Shown piece by piece: positions 35,830 to 46,162 of a stretch of DNA of 52,992 nucleotides. Under the pieces are notes generated by a model that had not been told where the DNA came from, searched no databases, and worked only from the letters and a program-made list of their open reading frames with translations. This DNA comes from Fibrobacter sp. GTDB lineage: Bacteria; Fibrobacterota; Fibrobacteria; Fibrobacterales; Fibrobacteraceae. How positions within the stretch are numbered: position 1 is the first letter of the stretch; each line of letters starts with the position of its first letter. Position numbers and translations under genes: made by a program. Where the stretch lies: positions 1 through 52,992 of the forward strand of contig JAAZFC010000100.1 in NCBI GenBank assembly GCA_012511955.1, read 5' to 3'.

Positions 35830-36564
35830 TTATTGATGTTTGTTAATCACCAAAGTTTCCGCTTCAAAAGTAAGGCGATTTATCCACTTAACCATTAATG
35901 AAATTTTATTGTCTGGATTCAACAAATCCCAATAATACTCCAAAGTGTCTAAGGCATTAGATTTTATTACAGCTAATTTAGGCTCACCTTCAAAAGAAGG
36001 CAAAGGATCGCCATCGCCCTGATAAGTAGTGATTAAATGCCCCAAACCAGGAAGGGGTTTTTCGTAGCTATAGGTATGCCGTAAACAACCTGAAGTGCCA
36101 TTATTATTCATGGTCTTTAATATAGAAAGCCTGTATATGGAATGATTTTCCATCATATCCATAATTCCCGTAATACGAGGGGTATAGTTGGGCGCATCGG
36201 GTTCAAACTCGCGTAGCTCTAGGGCAAATTCCATGGTTTTACCTTTTTGCATAGCTTCAAAAACAGTATCAGTCTGGTCGCCATTAGAGATTATATGGCA
36301 ACGATCCAAGTGCTTAGCCGGATGGTAGATTATCAAGGAAGGATCCGTTACTTTAGATTCGTCATAAGCTTTGGTACGCACAAATCCATTATCTTCTAGT
36401 TCAAATATGCGATTACGACTATTTTCTGATCGCCCCATAATCCAATAAACTTGTACCAAATTATTGGCATCAGGAGAACAGCCTAAAACTATCCCTCGGC
36501 CTGGATATGGGTTGTTTTGCAAAGCTTCCATGTTTTTTTGAGCAACTTCTTTTAAAGAATTCAT
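35830..36564 (-). CDS. IMP cyclohydrolase family protein (PurO-like)
   Basis: The ATG at 36564 is chosen because AGAGGAG lies just upstream; a TTG at 36582 would add six residues. The 244-residue protein has the PF07826-type signatures NPYPGRGIVLG, 'YWIMGRSENSRNRIF', DPSLIIYHP, SNGDQTDTV and 'REFEPDAPNYTPRITGI'. In archaea PurO closes the ring from FAICAR to IMP. Bacterial homologues exist, but their role beside PurH is less certain. No other purine gene lies nearby. Cytoplasmic. Confidence 0.85.
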   Translation of the reverse strand: MNSLKEVAQKNMEALQNNPYPGRGIVLGCSPDANNLVQVYWIMGRSENSRNRIFELEDNGFVRTKAYDESKVTDPSLIIYHPAKHLDRCHIISNGDQTDTVFEAMQKGKTMEFALELREFEPDAPNYTPRITGIMDMMENHSIYRLSILKTMNNNGTSGCLRHTYSYEKPLPGLGHLITTYQGDGDPLPSFEGEPKLAVIKSNALDTLEYYWDLLNPDNKISLMVKWINRLTFEAETLVINKHQ

Positions 36565-36619
36565 TTTTTCTCCTCTAGTCAACTAATAATTTACAAATTC
36601 TTAGCTAATAATGCTTGAA

Positions 36620-37063
36620 TTACTTATCAGAAATAATTTTAGCACTAACTTTCGCCACCCCAGCTTCAATTAAACCTATTTTTTTGGCCGCACCCACGCT
36701 TAAATCTAAAATGCGATCATCTTTATATGGACCTCGATCGGTAACCACTACTTCGACGCTTTTTTGATTGCTTAAATTAGTTACTAGTAGTTTAGTTTGA
36801 AAAGGGAGAGTTTTATGAGCGCAAGTCATAGCGTTTTGGTCGTAAACCTCTCCACTGGCAGTTAATTTGCCGTGAAATCCCGGTCCGTAATAGCTAGCCT
36901 TGCCCTTAAATTCTTCCCCTGGTTTTACAGATTTTGTCTTGTAAAACTTTTGCATGTTTTGCGGTCTATTAAAGCCTTGTCGCTGACTTATTTTTTTATT
37001 TAAACCTGCGCATCCCATTAGCACCAACAAATCTAAAACTATAACTAAAGGTAATTTCATCAT
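36620..37063 (-). CDS. rlpA: RlpA-like septal ring lytic transglycosylase (double-psi beta-barrel lipoprotein)
   Basis: A short lipoprotein (147 residues) with lipobox LMGC (Cys18), then an RlpA-type double-psi barrel at about 53-145. Motifs are KGKASYYGPGFHGKLTASGE, YDQNAMTCAHKTLPFQTKL and the catalytic-type DRGPYKDDRILDLS. Family members cleave denuded glycan strands at the septum. It lacks the SPOR domain that localises E. coli RlpA. The start overlaps the stop of the TPR lipoprotein gene by 4 bp, suggesting both act in envelope maintenance. Confidence 0.85.
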   Translation of the reverse strand: MMKLPLVIVLDLLVLMGCAGLNKKISQRQGFNRPQNMQKFYKTKSVKPGEEFKGKASYYGPGFHGKLTASGEVYDQNAMTCAHKTLPFQTKLLVTNLSNQKSVEVVVTDRGPYKDDRILDLSVGAAKKIGLIEAGVAKVSAKIISDK

Positions 37064-39159
37064 TCAAAATCGTACATAGTGTTATAGTCATCTTGCAAAA
37101 CTTCGTCGGCGGCTTCGCGCATTTGCACAGCTTCCCGTTCCTCACTTCGCATGCGTTTTTGTTCTTCTTCGTACTGCTTACGCATACGGTCGGCGCTTTC
37201 TTTATTTTGCTCCACTCGGCGACGTAAACGCTCAATATCTTTATCGGAATGCACCAAGCGTGAACTCAATTTATAATCCGCCGCCTCCCCCCAAGGAGTA
37301 GCCCGGTGTTTTGCACGCAAAATCGCATATAAACGGCGGGCTTCATTGACATTGTCCGTATAATTTTCCGTATAATGAGCCAATGCGTACAGCGCTTGCA
37401 CCGCCCGCTCGGTTTCAGGATAGCTTTTCCACACCGAATCGTAGGCGGCCAAAGCTTGGTCTAAGAGCGAAGAGCTAGGTTGAGGTGCAAAACCTTCATT
37501 TTCTTCTGCTATTTGCATAGAATCATCTTGAGATGTTTGGGTGCTTAGATCTGTTTTTGCGGAATCCATCGAGGTAGAATCTGGCAAAGGAACTTGCGCA
37601 ATTGGCTCCGTTTGTGCGGAATCCGGCAGGTTTTTGGCAATGATTATTTCGCCTTTTTGGATTTTTTCTGTCACCACGGTCATTAAGCTTTCCGCTTGTA
37701 AAAAAGCTAGGTGGGCCAAATCTTCTGGGGTAAGCTCAGTGATACGCATCCCCAAATTAGCTTGGGAACGCTGGGCAAATTCGGTGCCAGGATAGTTTGC
37801 TATAATAGCCCGGTAAAGGGAATCTGCTTTCGGTTCATCATCTTTATATTCATCGTACAGAAAAGCACGGGCATAAGCGGCTCGGGGCAGTATGGGGGAA
37901 TCTTGCTCGGCAATGCCTCCGCTGTCTAAAAGTCTGTCTAGCACCAACAACGCGCTGTCTATTTCCGAAAGCTTAAACAAAAACAGCTCGGCAATTTGAA
38001 ACTCTTCTTCAGAAGTACGCTCACGAGCCTGGCCAGTGGTGTCTTTTACGGTGCGCAAGGCCAGCAGTTCCCGCAAAGCAATGGCACGGCTACTGGCTTC
38101 GCGCCCCCATTCGGTGCCTGGGCCAGTAGTCCAAGAAGAATCATAGCGATCCACCGCAATGGCGAAGTTTTTGAGTCGCATTTGGGCATAATCCCCCATG
38201 ACAAACCACGCTTTGGAGGCATAAACGCTACGGCGCTTTTCTTGGGTCAAAAAGTACAAAGCACTATCGGCGCGATCAACATCATCTGCGGCATAAAGCA
38301 TTTCACCCCAGCGCACAATTTGCTTCATCCACAAAATCGATTGGCTTTCGTGGGCAAGCATAACTTTTTCATACTCTTTAGCCGCTTGGGCATAGCGTTT
38401 TAGGTTAAATAGACATTCTGCCCCTTGAGCCAGAGCCAACATCTGCTCTTTTTCTTCTAAATGTTTTACTTCTTCGTGGGTATAATGCTTATAAGCCATC
38501 TCCCATTTTTCTTCTTTAAAGTATAAATCACCTAAACGAATGTGGATTTTTGCCCGCAAAAAAGGTGTGCCATTTTCGGAAGCCAAGATCTTTTCTAAGG
38601 CAGAAATAGCCAAATCAGGCATTTCTGCATGTTCTTCTAATAATGCCAATAAATTTAGCCCATCAAAGTAATATGGGTGTTCCTCTCCAGACTCTATAAC
38701 CCTATCCACCGCAAAGCGCGCCAAAGGAAAATCACGATTTTTATACAAACACCAAGCTCGTTGGTATTCCGCCGCTGTCATGGAGTCGTGGTCGGCAAAA
38801 TACCTTTCAAATTCATCGTATTTTTGCACCGCTTTAGTGTATTGCCCCTGTTGGCGAAAAGATTCGGCAATTAAAAACACTGCACGGGGCTTCTGCTTAA
38901 CTTCGTCGGGAAAACGTTCCAATGTTCGGGAGCACTTTTCTATGACTCTATCGTATTTCTGCCTCTCTAAACCCTGGGCCACCGTAGTATCTGTGGGCAT
39001 GGAGTCCAAACGAGCTCGCCGCAGTTCTTCAGCCTCTTTCCATGCGCGTTCTGCATTGAACATGTGATTAAAATATGGGCAACAGGTGCAACTTTGTAGC
39101 CACCACAATCCCAAGAGCAAAAATATTCCCTGCAACTTTTTCACATTATTAAAATACAA
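37060..39159 (-). CDS. Large TPR-repeat lipoprotein with C-terminal coiled coil
   Basis: The signal peptide ends in LQSC (Cys24), so the protein is lipidated and envelope-anchored. Residues about 60-480 are a run of TPR-like helical pairs ('AVFLIAESFRQQGQYTKAVQKYDEF', 'AKIHIRLGDLYFKEEKWEMAYKHY'). A low-complexity Ser/Asp/Thr/Gln stretch follows (about 520-555), then more TPR ('LDQALAAYDSVWKSYPETERAVQALYALAHY'). A charged coiled coil closes the protein (about 640-690, rich in Arg/Glu/Met). Its role may resemble that of YbgF/BamD-like scaffolds. It is co-transcribed with rlpA (4-bp overlap) and lies 32 bases after carB. Confidence 0.78.
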   Translation of the reverse strand: MYFNNVKKLQGIFLLLGLWWLQSCTCCPYFNHMFNAERAWKEAEELRRARLDSMPTDTTVAQGLERQKYDRVIEKCSRTLERFPDEVKQKPRAVFLIAESFRQQGQYTKAVQKYDEFERYFADHDSMTAAEYQRAWCLYKNRDFPLARFAVDRVIESGEEHPYYFDGLNLLALLEEHAEMPDLAISALEKILASENGTPFLRAKIHIRLGDLYFKEEKWEMAYKHYTHEEVKHLEEKEQMLALAQGAECLFNLKRYAQAAKEYEKVMLAHESQSILWMKQIVRWGEMLYAADDVDRADSALYFLTQEKRRSVYASKAWFVMGDYAQMRLKNFAIAVDRYDSSWTTGPGTEWGREASSRAIALRELLALRTVKDTTGQARERTSEEEFQIAELFLFKLSEIDSALLVLDRLLDSGGIAEQDSPILPRAAYARAFLYDEYKDDEPKADSLYRAIIANYPGTEFAQRSQANLGMRITELTPEDLAHLAFLQAESLMTVVTEKIQKGEIIIAKNLPDSAQTEPIAQVPLPDSTSMDSAKTDLSTQTSQDDSMQIAEENEGFAPQPSSSLLDQALAAYDSVWKSYPETERAVQALYALAHYTENYTDNVNEARRLYAILRAKHRATPWGEAADYKLSSRLVHSDKDIERLRRRVEQNKESADRMRKQYEEEQKRMRSEEREAVQMREAADEVLQDDYNTMYDFE

Positions 39160-39190
39160 AATTTAAACCAAGACATTTAAAATTATGTTT

Positions 39191-42100
39191 TTAGAAAATC
39201 TCGTTCATTTTGTGGTACTCTTGCAGAGAAAAAACTTGCAGTTTTTGACTTTGCAGAGCTTCAATGGCCTCAGAAGTAGCCAAAGCAGCGGGTAAAGTAG
39301 TGGTATAGCTTATGGAATTGTACAGTGCAGTGGTTCTGATATATGCGTCATCTAGCTGAGCCGCTCTCCCTTTGGGAGTATTTATCAATAAATCCACATT
39401 TTGCGCTTCCATTAAATCCACCACATTAGGCGATTTTTTCTCCGAAAGTTTGGCGATTTCTTCGGCGGGTATTCCCATACCGTCTAAATGCGCAGCCGTG
39501 CCCTCGGTGGCGTAAATTTTAAAACCCAGGGAATGCAGTCTGCGAATGGCAGAATACATGCGTCCGCGATCGCGGGGATTTACACTCACAAAAGCTGAGC
39601 CACTGGTGGGCAAAGGACTTTCTGCGGCCATTTGGGACTTGGCAAAAGCCATACCAAATGACTTATCTATGCCCATAACTTCGCCGGTGGACTTCATTTC
39701 TGGGCTAAGTACCGTATCTACACCGCGAAACTTGCTAAAAGGAAGCACAGATTCTTTTACGCTCACATAACGGGGCATAATCTCTTTGGTAAAGCCCAAA
39801 TCTTTAAGTTTTTTACCCACCATTACCTTGGTAGCTAGCTTAGCCAAAGGTACGCCAATGGCTTTGGAGACAAAGGGCACCGTACGCGAGGCCCGGGGGT
39901 TTACTTCGAGAATATAAACCACATCGTTTTGAATGGCGAACTGAATATTCATTAGGCCTATGACTTTTAAAGCTTTGGCCAGCTTGCGAGCTTGGGATTT
40001 AACTTCTTCTATAACTTCGCCGTTAATGGAAATCGGGGGTAAAACACAGGCAGAATCCCCGGAATGTATTCCCGCTTCTTCTATATGTTGCATTAGCCCA
40101 GCCACCACTACGGTTTCGCCATCGCTAATGCAGTCCACATCCATTTCCACCGCATCTTGCAAAAACTTATCCACCAAAACCGGGCGTTCTTCGGAGGCCT
40201 CCACCGCATCGCTCATATAGCGACGCAGTTCTTCTTCGGTGTTCACGATCATCATAGCGCGGCCGCCCAACACAAAACTGGGACGCACCAATACTGGGTA
40301 GCCAATACGATCGGCGGCCACCACCGCTTCTTCTACACTACGTGCCAAACCGTTTTCAGGTTGGCGCAAACCCAGTTCATTTAATAAATCTGAAAACAGC
40401 TCGCGATCTTCGGCCAAATCAATGCTGTGAGGGCTAGTCCCAATAATTTTCGCACCAGCTTCTTCTAAAGCTGCGGCTAATTTAAGCGGAGTTTGTCCAC
40501 CAAATTGCAAAATCACTCCATCGGGTTTTTCGTGGTCAATAATCGCCAACACATCTTCCCGAGTTAGTGGCTCAAAATAAAGCTTATCCGAGGTGTCGTA
40601 ATCCGTAGAAACGGTTTCGGGGTTAGAATTGATCATAATCGCTTCGTAGCCTTCTTCTTGTAAGGCATAAGAAGCGTGCACGCAGCAATAATCAAACTCA
40701 ATTCCTTGACCAATGCGATTGGGACCACCGCCCAGAATCACTACTTTTTTGCGATCCGTACGCTGGGATTCATTTTCATTTTCATAACTAGAATAATGGT
40801 AAGGAACGGTGCTATCAAATTCGGCGGCGCAAGTATCTACGGTTTTAAAAACCGCATTTATATTTAAAGATTTGCGATAGGCTTCGGCGGCATGTTCGCC
40901 ACTTTGGGTTAAAAATCCGATTTGAACATCGGAATAACCCCATTCTTTGGCTTGGCGCAACACTTCAGGGCTAATTTCTTCGAGATTTTTGCCTTTAAGT
41001 TCTTCTTTTTCAAACTGCACCAATTCGGCGATGTGATTTAAGAACCAAGGATCCACCCCTGATGCTTCATAGAGCTTTTCCACACTCCATCCGTACTCCA
41101 AAGCCGCTTTAATGTAAAAAATGCGATCCGCTTTGGGTCGCTTAATATCGATTTGTGCTAGGATTTCGCTTTCTTCAATCTTTTGCTTGCCATCGGAACC
41201 TAAACCGCTGCGACCATTTTCCATGGAGCGCAAAGCTTTTTGTAGAGATTCTTTAAAAGTCCTACCAATGGACATGGCTTCGCCTACGGACTTCATTTGC
41301 GTGCCCAAGACATTTTCTGCCTGGGGGAACTTTTCAAAAGTAAAGCGCGGCACTTTGGTTACCACATAATCAATGCTAGGCTCAATATTGTACAAAGTGC
41401 TTTGGGTCAAATCATTTTTTAATTCGTCTAGGGTGTAGCCAATGGCTAATTTTGCTGCAATTTTAGCGATGGGAAAACCCGTGGCCTTAGATGCCAATGC
41501 AGAGGAGCGAGAAACCCTAGGGTTCATTTCTATCACGATTAAACGGCTATCTTCAGGATTTAGAGCGAATTGTATATTACAACCCCCGGTGCGCACACCA
41601 ATTTCACGGATGGCAGCAATGGAAGCTTCGCACATATTGCGATATTCTGCGGGGGTTAAGGTTTGGGCCGGGGCCACGGTGATGGAGTCCCCTGTATGAA
41701 TGCCCATGGCATCGAGGTTTTCAATGGAACATACCACAAGTACCGTGTCGTTGGCATCGCGAATTAGCTCAATTTCGAACTCTTTCCACCCCATTATGGA
41801 TTCTTCAATGAGAATTTCGTTGGTGGGGCTCAAAGTCAAGCCCCGTTGAGAAATCTCTAAAAATTCTTCTTCAGTATAAGCAAAACCGCCCCCTGCCCCA
41901 CCCAAAGTGTAAGCTGGGCGTATAACCAAGGGCAATCCTATCTCTGTTAAGGCCTCTTTGGCTTGCTCCATATTGCGTGCTATCACCGACTTGGCATTTT
42001 CTAAGCCAATTTTTTCCATGGCAGCACGAAACTCTTCACGGGACTCAGCTTTGCGAATGGCTTTGACATCTACCCCTATCATTTCCACATTGTACTTTTC

Positions 42101-42424
42101 CAAAACTCCGCGATCGTGGAGAGCCAAAGCACAATTTAATGCTGTTTGTCCTCCCAATGTGGGCAAAACCGCATCGGGACGCTCTTTTTCAATGATTTTT
42201 TCCACCACTTCCGGGGTAATGGGTTCAATATAAACCGCATCGGCTGTTTCCGGGTCAGTCATGATGGTGGCAGGATTGGAATTAACCAAAACTACTTGAT
42301 AACCTTCAGAGCGAATGGCTTTGCAAGCTTGGGTTCCTGAATAATCAAATTCACAAGCTTGTCCTATAACAATGGGTCCACTTCCGATAATCAGTATTTT
42401 TTGGATATCTTGGCGTTTTGGCAT
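39191..42424 (-). CDS. carB: Carbamoyl-phosphate synthase large subunit
   Basis: Makes carbamoyl phosphate from ammonia (delivered by CarA), bicarbonate and two ATP, for arginine and pyrimidines. The 1077-residue length equals the standard enzyme. Two homologous halves are clear: '[28 protein letters not shown]' and '[25 protein letters not shown]', each followed by an ATP-grasp domain ('[24 protein letters not shown]', '[24 protein letters not shown]'). The C-terminal MGS-like allosteric domain starts near residue 935 ('[39 protein letters not shown]'). carA is not in the window. AGGAA precedes the ATG. Confidence 0.97.
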   Translation of the reverse strand: MPKRQDIQKILIIGSGPIVIGQACEFDYSGTQACKAIRSEGYQVVLVNSNPATIMTDPETADAVYIEPITPEVVEKIIEKERPDAVLPTLGGQTALNCALALHDRGVLEKYNVEMIGVDVKAIRKAESREEFRAAMEKIGLENAKSVIARNMEQAKEALTEIGLPLVIRPAYTLGGAGGGFAYTEEEFLEISQRGLTLSPTNEILIEESIMGWKEFEIELIRDANDTVLVVCSIENLDAMGIHTGDSITVAPAQTLTPAEYRNMCEASIAAIREIGVRTGGCNIQFALNPEDSRLIVIEMNPRVSRSSALASKATGFPIAKIAAKLAIGYTLDELKNDLTQSTLYNIEPSIDYVVTKVPRFTFEKFPQAENVLGTQMKSVGEAMSIGRTFKESLQKALRSMENGRSGLGSDGKQKIEESEILAQIDIKRPKADRIFYIKAALEYGWSVEKLYEASGVDPWFLNHIAELVQFEKEELKGKNLEEISPEVLRQAKEWGYSDVQIGFLTQSGEHAAEAYRKSLNINAVFKTVDTCAAEFDSTVPYHYSSYENENESQRTDRKKVVILGGGPNRIGQGIEFDYCCVHASYALQEEGYEAIMINSNPETVSTDYDTSDKLYFEPLTREDVLAIIDHEKPDGVILQFGGQTPLKLAAALEEAGAKIIGTSPHSIDLAEDRELFSDLLNELGLRQPENGLARSVEEAVVAADRIGYPVLVRPSFVLGGRAMMIVNTEEELRRYMSDAVEASEERPVLVDKFLQDAVEMDVDCISDGETVVVAGLMQHIEEAGIHSGDSACVLPPISINGEVIEEVKSQARKLAKALKVIGLMNIQFAIQNDVVYILEVNPRASRTVPFVSKAIGVPLAKLATKVMVGKKLKDLGFTKEIMPRYVSVKESVLPFSKFRGVDTVLSPEMKSTGEVMGIDKSFGMAFAKSQMAAESPLPTSGSAFVSVNPRDRGRMYSAIRRLHSLGFKIYATEGTAAHLDGMGIPAEEIAKLSEKKSPNVVDLMEAQNVDLLINTPKGRAAQLDDAYIRTTALYNSISYTTTLPAALATSEAIEALQSQKLQVFSLQEYHKMNEIF

Positions 42425-42562
42425 TTTTTTTTCCTTATTGGGCGTCCAAATTGACGCAAAGATAAAAAACTCTGGGAAAATCTTTGACTTATTTGCAAAA
42501 AATATTTCTCTTTCTCTGGACTATGACACAAAGCTCACAAAGTTGCTAATCTTTAGGGAACT
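42425..42562. promoter_or_regulatory. Divergent control region between carB and ktrB
   Basis: This 138-bp AT-rich gap separates divergent genes. TTCTCTGGACTATG at about 42515-42528 recurs at 27427-27440 just before the candidate RNA, and GGACTATG also appears at about 23027 in the priA gap. It may be part of a start signal, but no standard box pair fits. Confidence 0.3.
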
Positions 42563-43903
42563 ATGTCTAGTTTAACTGGCAATACTATTTTTAAGGTTCA
42601 GCCTCCCAAACCTCACAATCCCATGCGCAAACCGGTGATAGCATATTTGCTGCTAATACTATTAGGAAGCATTGTTTTGTATTTGCCTTTTTTTAACACT
42701 CAACCTTTAAAACTTTGGGATGCTTTATTTACAGCCACTTCAGCCCTTTGTGTTACCGGTCTATCCGTGGTCAATTTAACTATGCAGTTCAATCAAGCAG
42801 GGTGGTTAGTTATAGCGGCACTTATGCAATTAGGTGGCTTAGGCATTATGACTATTTCTACATCTTTGCTATTAGCGGCAAGTTCCAAAGCTGGCTTTGA
42901 TCAACATCACCTTATTTTGGAAAATTTCACCTTAGAGGACGGTAGTTTTTCTACCACAAGAATTTTGCGGGAAGTCCTTAAATTCACTTTAACCATAGAA
43001 ACCATAGGCTTTGCGGTTTTTTGGTTTTACAACCCCGCAGTTTTTAGTGTAGATAAAATTGTACAAACTTTGTTTCACACCATTAGCGCCTTTTGTAATG
43101 TTGGCCTTAGCATTGCCCCCGAACACAGCTTTAACTTTGAAAGCAGCTGGCTGATAAACTTAAACTTTATCTTTTTAATGTGGGCTGGGAGCATTGGTTT
43201 TATAACTCTTTCTGAACTATTTAATCGTAAAAATAAGCAGCGTTTAAGCCTGCACTCTCGTTTAAACTTACTTAGTACGGCAATAATTGTGCTCATAGCC
43301 CTAGGAACTATCTTATTCATAGAAAAAACCCCTTTACTTACTACTTTAACCCAGGCTTTCGCTAGTCGCACAGCGGGATTTAGTCCTTTAAACTCAGAAC
43401 TTTTTGCTTTTCCTACACTTTTTCTATTAATGGCATTAATGTTTATTGGGGGTAGCCCAGGATCCTGTGCGGGGGGCATCAAAACCACCACCGCTGCAGT
43501 TATTGTTATAAACGGTCTCAATAAAATTCGAGGCCACGAACGCACCCAATTTTCACATGCCACCATACCCAATGGCGTGGTTCAAAAAGCTCTTAAAACT
43601 TTTGTTTTTGCTATTTTTATTTTAATTGGAGCTATTTTTATTCTGCTTTTTTTAGAAGCCAAAACACTAAAAACAGCAGGCATAGACGAAGTGTTTTTAA
43701 AAATTTCTTTTGAAGCTATTAGCGCCTTTGCCACTTGCGGAGCATCTCTGGGAATAAGCTCTTTAATTTCGGATTATGGCAGAGGTATTTTAATGCTTTT
43801 AATGTTTATTGGTCGTTTAGGGCCTTTGGTTTTACTTTCTGCTCTCAGTAAAACCATTAAAGCAGAACCTTGGTACGCAGAAGAGCAAATAATGGTGGGT
43901 TAA
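42563..43903 (+). CDS. ktrB: Potassium uptake channel subunit (KtrB/TrkH family)
   Basis: Inner-membrane K+ translocating subunit. Four pore-loop repeats are visible with their filter glycine: SALCVTGLS, SAFCNVGLS, ASRTAGFSP and SAFATCGASLG. Membrane helices flank each loop. At 446 residues it is in the KtrB rather than the longer TrkH range. AGGGAA lies before the ATG. The RCK subunit gene starts one base after its stop, so the pair is complete. Confidence 0.93.
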   Translation: MSSLTGNTIFKVQPPKPHNPMRKPVIAYLLLILLGSIVLYLPFFNTQPLKLWDALFTATSALCVTGLSVVNLTMQFNQAGWLVIAALMQLGGLGIMTISTSLLLAASSKAGFDQHHLILENFTLEDGSFSTTRILREVLKFTLTIETIGFAVFWFYNPAVFSVDKIVQTLFHTISAFCNVGLSIAPEHSFNFESSWLINLNFIFLMWAGSIGFITLSELFNRKNKQRLSLHSRLNLLSTAIIVLIALGTILFIEKTPLLTTLTQAFASRTAGFSPLNSELFAFPTLFLLMALMFIGGSPGSCAGGIKTTTAAVIVINGLNKIRGHERTQFSHATIPNGVVQKALKTFVFAIFILIGAIFILLFLEAKTLKTAGIDEVFLKISFEAISAFATCGASLGISSLISDYGRGILMLLMFIGRLGPLVLLSALSKTIKAEPWYAEEQIMVG

Positions 43904-43904
43904 C

Positions 43905-44570
43905 ATGGCGCGCAAGCAATTTACAGTCATAGGCATGGGGCAAACTGGTTATTACTTAGCTAAACATCTTAATGCTTTGGGTTACGATGTATTGACTGTG
44001 GACAGTAATGCTGAAAGGATCCAAGAAATCAGTTCAGAACTAAGTCGCAGTGCGGTGGCGGATTGCACCAAGCGTAAAATGGTAGCAGCCTTGCCCGTTT
44101 TAGAGTGTGAAAGCGTAATCGTCACTGTAGGCAAAGCCTTAGAAAACTCTTTGCTCATTGTACTAAACCTCAAAGAACTTGGAGTAAAAAATGTTATGGC
44201 CAAAGCATCCAGTGGGTCCCATGCAGCTATTTTAGCACGTTTAGGGGTAACAGAAATTTTTCACCCCCAAAAAGATATGGCTATTACCGTGGCAGAGCGT
44301 TTGCATCGTCCACAAATGTTAGAATATATTCCTTTTATGGATGGGCACAGCATTGTAGAATGGGTTTGTCCCGACGAACTCGTTGGCAGCACTTTGGCGC
44401 AACTAAATTTAAACCAAAAATTCAAGGTACAGGTGATTGCCATCAAAGATGCTCTAACCAATGAAGTGACCATGGTACCTCTCGCCGAAGAAGCCCTACA
44501 GGACACTCATATCCTATATCTTTTAGGCGCTAACGAAAACTTAGATAAGTTAATGGAAAAACTCGATTAG
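43905..44570 (+). CDS. ktrA: Ktr system regulatory RCK protein
   Basis: Cytoplasmic ring subunit that gates KtrB in response to nucleotides. The 221 residues have an RCK_N Rossmann start, TVIGMGQTGYYLAKHL, with an acidic strand end VDSNAER for nucleotide binding. An RCK_C domain occupies the last third ('IPFMDGHSIVEWVCPDELVGSTLAQLNL ... LLGANENLDKL'). One base after ktrB. Its last 4 bases overlap the convergent radical SAM gene. Confidence 0.92.
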   Translation: MARKQFTVIGMGQTGYYLAKHLNALGYDVLTVDSNAERIQEISSELSRSAVADCTKRKMVAALPVLECESVIVTVGKALENSLLIVLNLKELGVKNVMAKASSGSHAAILARLGVTEIFHPQKDMAITVAERLHRPQMLEYIPFMDGHSIVEWVCPDELVGSTLAQLNLNQKFKVQVIAIKDALTNEVTMVPLAEEALQDTHILYLLGANENLDKLMEKLD

Positions 44571-46063
44571 CCCTTATCCGTGGGAGCTTGGCGACCATGT
44601 TCTAGTTCGCCATGCCTTTTAAATAAATGCTGGGCCAAAGTTTTAAAACCCCGCCATACTCTATAGCGTTCGTGTTTGTCAATGAGTGCCATCCACCCTT
44701 GTTTTAGTATGTAACTGGGGCGTAAATAGAACTTGCGCCGAGCCAAATCGCAAAAATCCACCAATTGCTGACTAGAAAGTCCAGGCCTTTTGATAGTGGT
44801 GCGATGATGGCCATCTTTATCTAACCATTGGGAATAATCTCTACTGGCTAAAGCTCCCGAAGCCAAAGCCTCGTTATAAGCTTCAGTCCCTGGATAAGCC
44901 ATAATAGGGTAAAATTGAGCGGTATTGGGATTAAGTTTAAGGGCATAATCCAAAGTTTCTTGCAAAGTTTCGGGAGTATCGCTGGGGTTTCCTACCATAA
45001 AACAACCGTGAATTAATATCCCCGCCGCCCGGGCATCCTTCATAAATTGTTCAGCGCGATCCAATTTCAAGCCCTTTTTTACGCTTTTTAACACTTCCGC
45101 GCTGGCGGACTCGAATCCCACACAAAGCTCTCTGTTTCCAGCTTTTTTCATAAGTTTTAGCAAATCGCCAGAAACATCGGCGCGGGCATTGGCAGACCAA
45201 GTAATTTTGAGTTTGCGTTGTAAAATTTCCTCACAAATCGCTCTGGTATGGCGAGGATCCACGGTGAAAGTGTCATCTTCAAAAAAGACTTCTCCCAATT
45301 CAGGGAAATTATCTTTAATGTATTCTAACTCATCCACCACATCTTTGGGACTGCGTTTGCGATAAACATGCCCCGTAATGGTTTGAGGAACTACGCAATA
45401 AGTGCAACGATGGGGGCATCCCCTACCGCTTAAAATGACGATTAAGGGGTTGATATTCGCACCGTAAAAATACTTTTTGTAGCAGCTAAACAAATGCTCC
45501 TTGTAAATCTTAGAAACCCAAGGGAGTTCATCTAAATTTTCGATTTTAGCCCCTTCGGCGGTGCGACGCGGCTGGCCATTTTCTCGCCAGGCTATGCCCG
45601 CAATCATATCTAATTGTTTGACGCCATCTCCACGCCAATGGCGCACAAGTTCCCTAACGGTAAAATCCGCTTCGCCGATAATGCAGAAGTCTAAACTTTC
45701 CATCATTTCTAGGCTTTCTAAGGGTTCAGCAGTGGCATGGGTGCCCATAATAGCGATGGGAACAGCGAATCTTTGTTTAATGGCATGCACTACTTCGAGG
45801 TCATTTAAAATACTGGGAGTGGAGACATTAACCACCACCGCTTGGGGTTCAAATTCCGCCATTTTGGCTAAAGTTTGTTCTAAATCTAGTTCCATGGCAG
45901 GGCTATCGAGCAACTGAATCTCGTTGCCATCAGCTTCGGTGCAACCAGCAGCGTACGCTAAAAACATGGGCCAATACAAAGTGCTGGACTTAGTAACCGA
46001 GGGGCTACGGGATTCCCTACTGAACATAGGGTGAAATGGGGGATTTAAAAAACAAATTTTCAT
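44567..46063 (-). CDS. Cobalamin-binding-type radical SAM protein, substrate unknown
   Basis: Residues about 1-140 form a B12-binding-like Rossmann domain ('KICFLNPPF ... EPQAVVVNVSTPSILNDLEVVHAIKQ', GTHATAEP); the classic DxHxxG histidine motif is not obvious. The radical SAM core has Cys216, Cys220 and Cys223 in GCPHRCTYC, then 'FFEDDTFTVDPRHT', WSANARAD, 'CVGFESASAEVLKSVKKG' and HGCFMVGNPSDTPE. This is the P-methylase/BchE/HpnJ-like group, which modifies lipids, antibiotics or cofactors. The C-terminus (about 430-498) is basic and aromatic. It stands alone between ktrA and a MORN gene, so the product cannot be inferred. Confidence 0.8.
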   Translation of the reverse strand: MKICFLNPPFHPMFSRESRSPSVTKSSTLYWPMFLAYAAGCTEADGNEIQLLDSPAMELDLEQTLAKMAEFEPQAVVVNVSTPSILNDLEVVHAIKQRFAVPIAIMGTHATAEPLESLEMMESLDFCIIGEADFTVRELVRHWRGDGVKQLDMIAGIAWRENGQPRRTAEGAKIENLDELPWVSKIYKEHLFSCYKKYFYGANINPLIVILSGRGCPHRCTYCVVPQTITGHVYRKRSPKDVVDELEYIKDNFPELGEVFFEDDTFTVDPRHTRAICEEILQRKLKITWSANARADVSGDLLKLMKKAGNRELCVGFESASAEVLKSVKKGLKLDRAEQFMKDARAAGILIHGCFMVGNPSDTPETLQETLDYALKLNPNTAQFYPIMAYPGTEAYNEALASGALASRDYSQWLDKDGHHRTTIKRPGLSSQQLVDFCDLARRKFYLRPSYILKQGWMALIDKHERYRVWRGFKTLAQHLFKRHGELEHGRQAPTDKG

Positions 46064-46162
46064 ATTTAGTGCTGTGAAATTTATATTGAAGATACTAATT
46101 TCTTAAATTTAGATAATGAATGACAGACTTTTCGTTACAAAGCTGTATTATTAGAGGTTAAA

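Noticed and set aside
43075-43572. 165-codon open frame opposite ktrB
   Set aside because: It is the antisense of conserved pore-loop sequence with no family resemblance.
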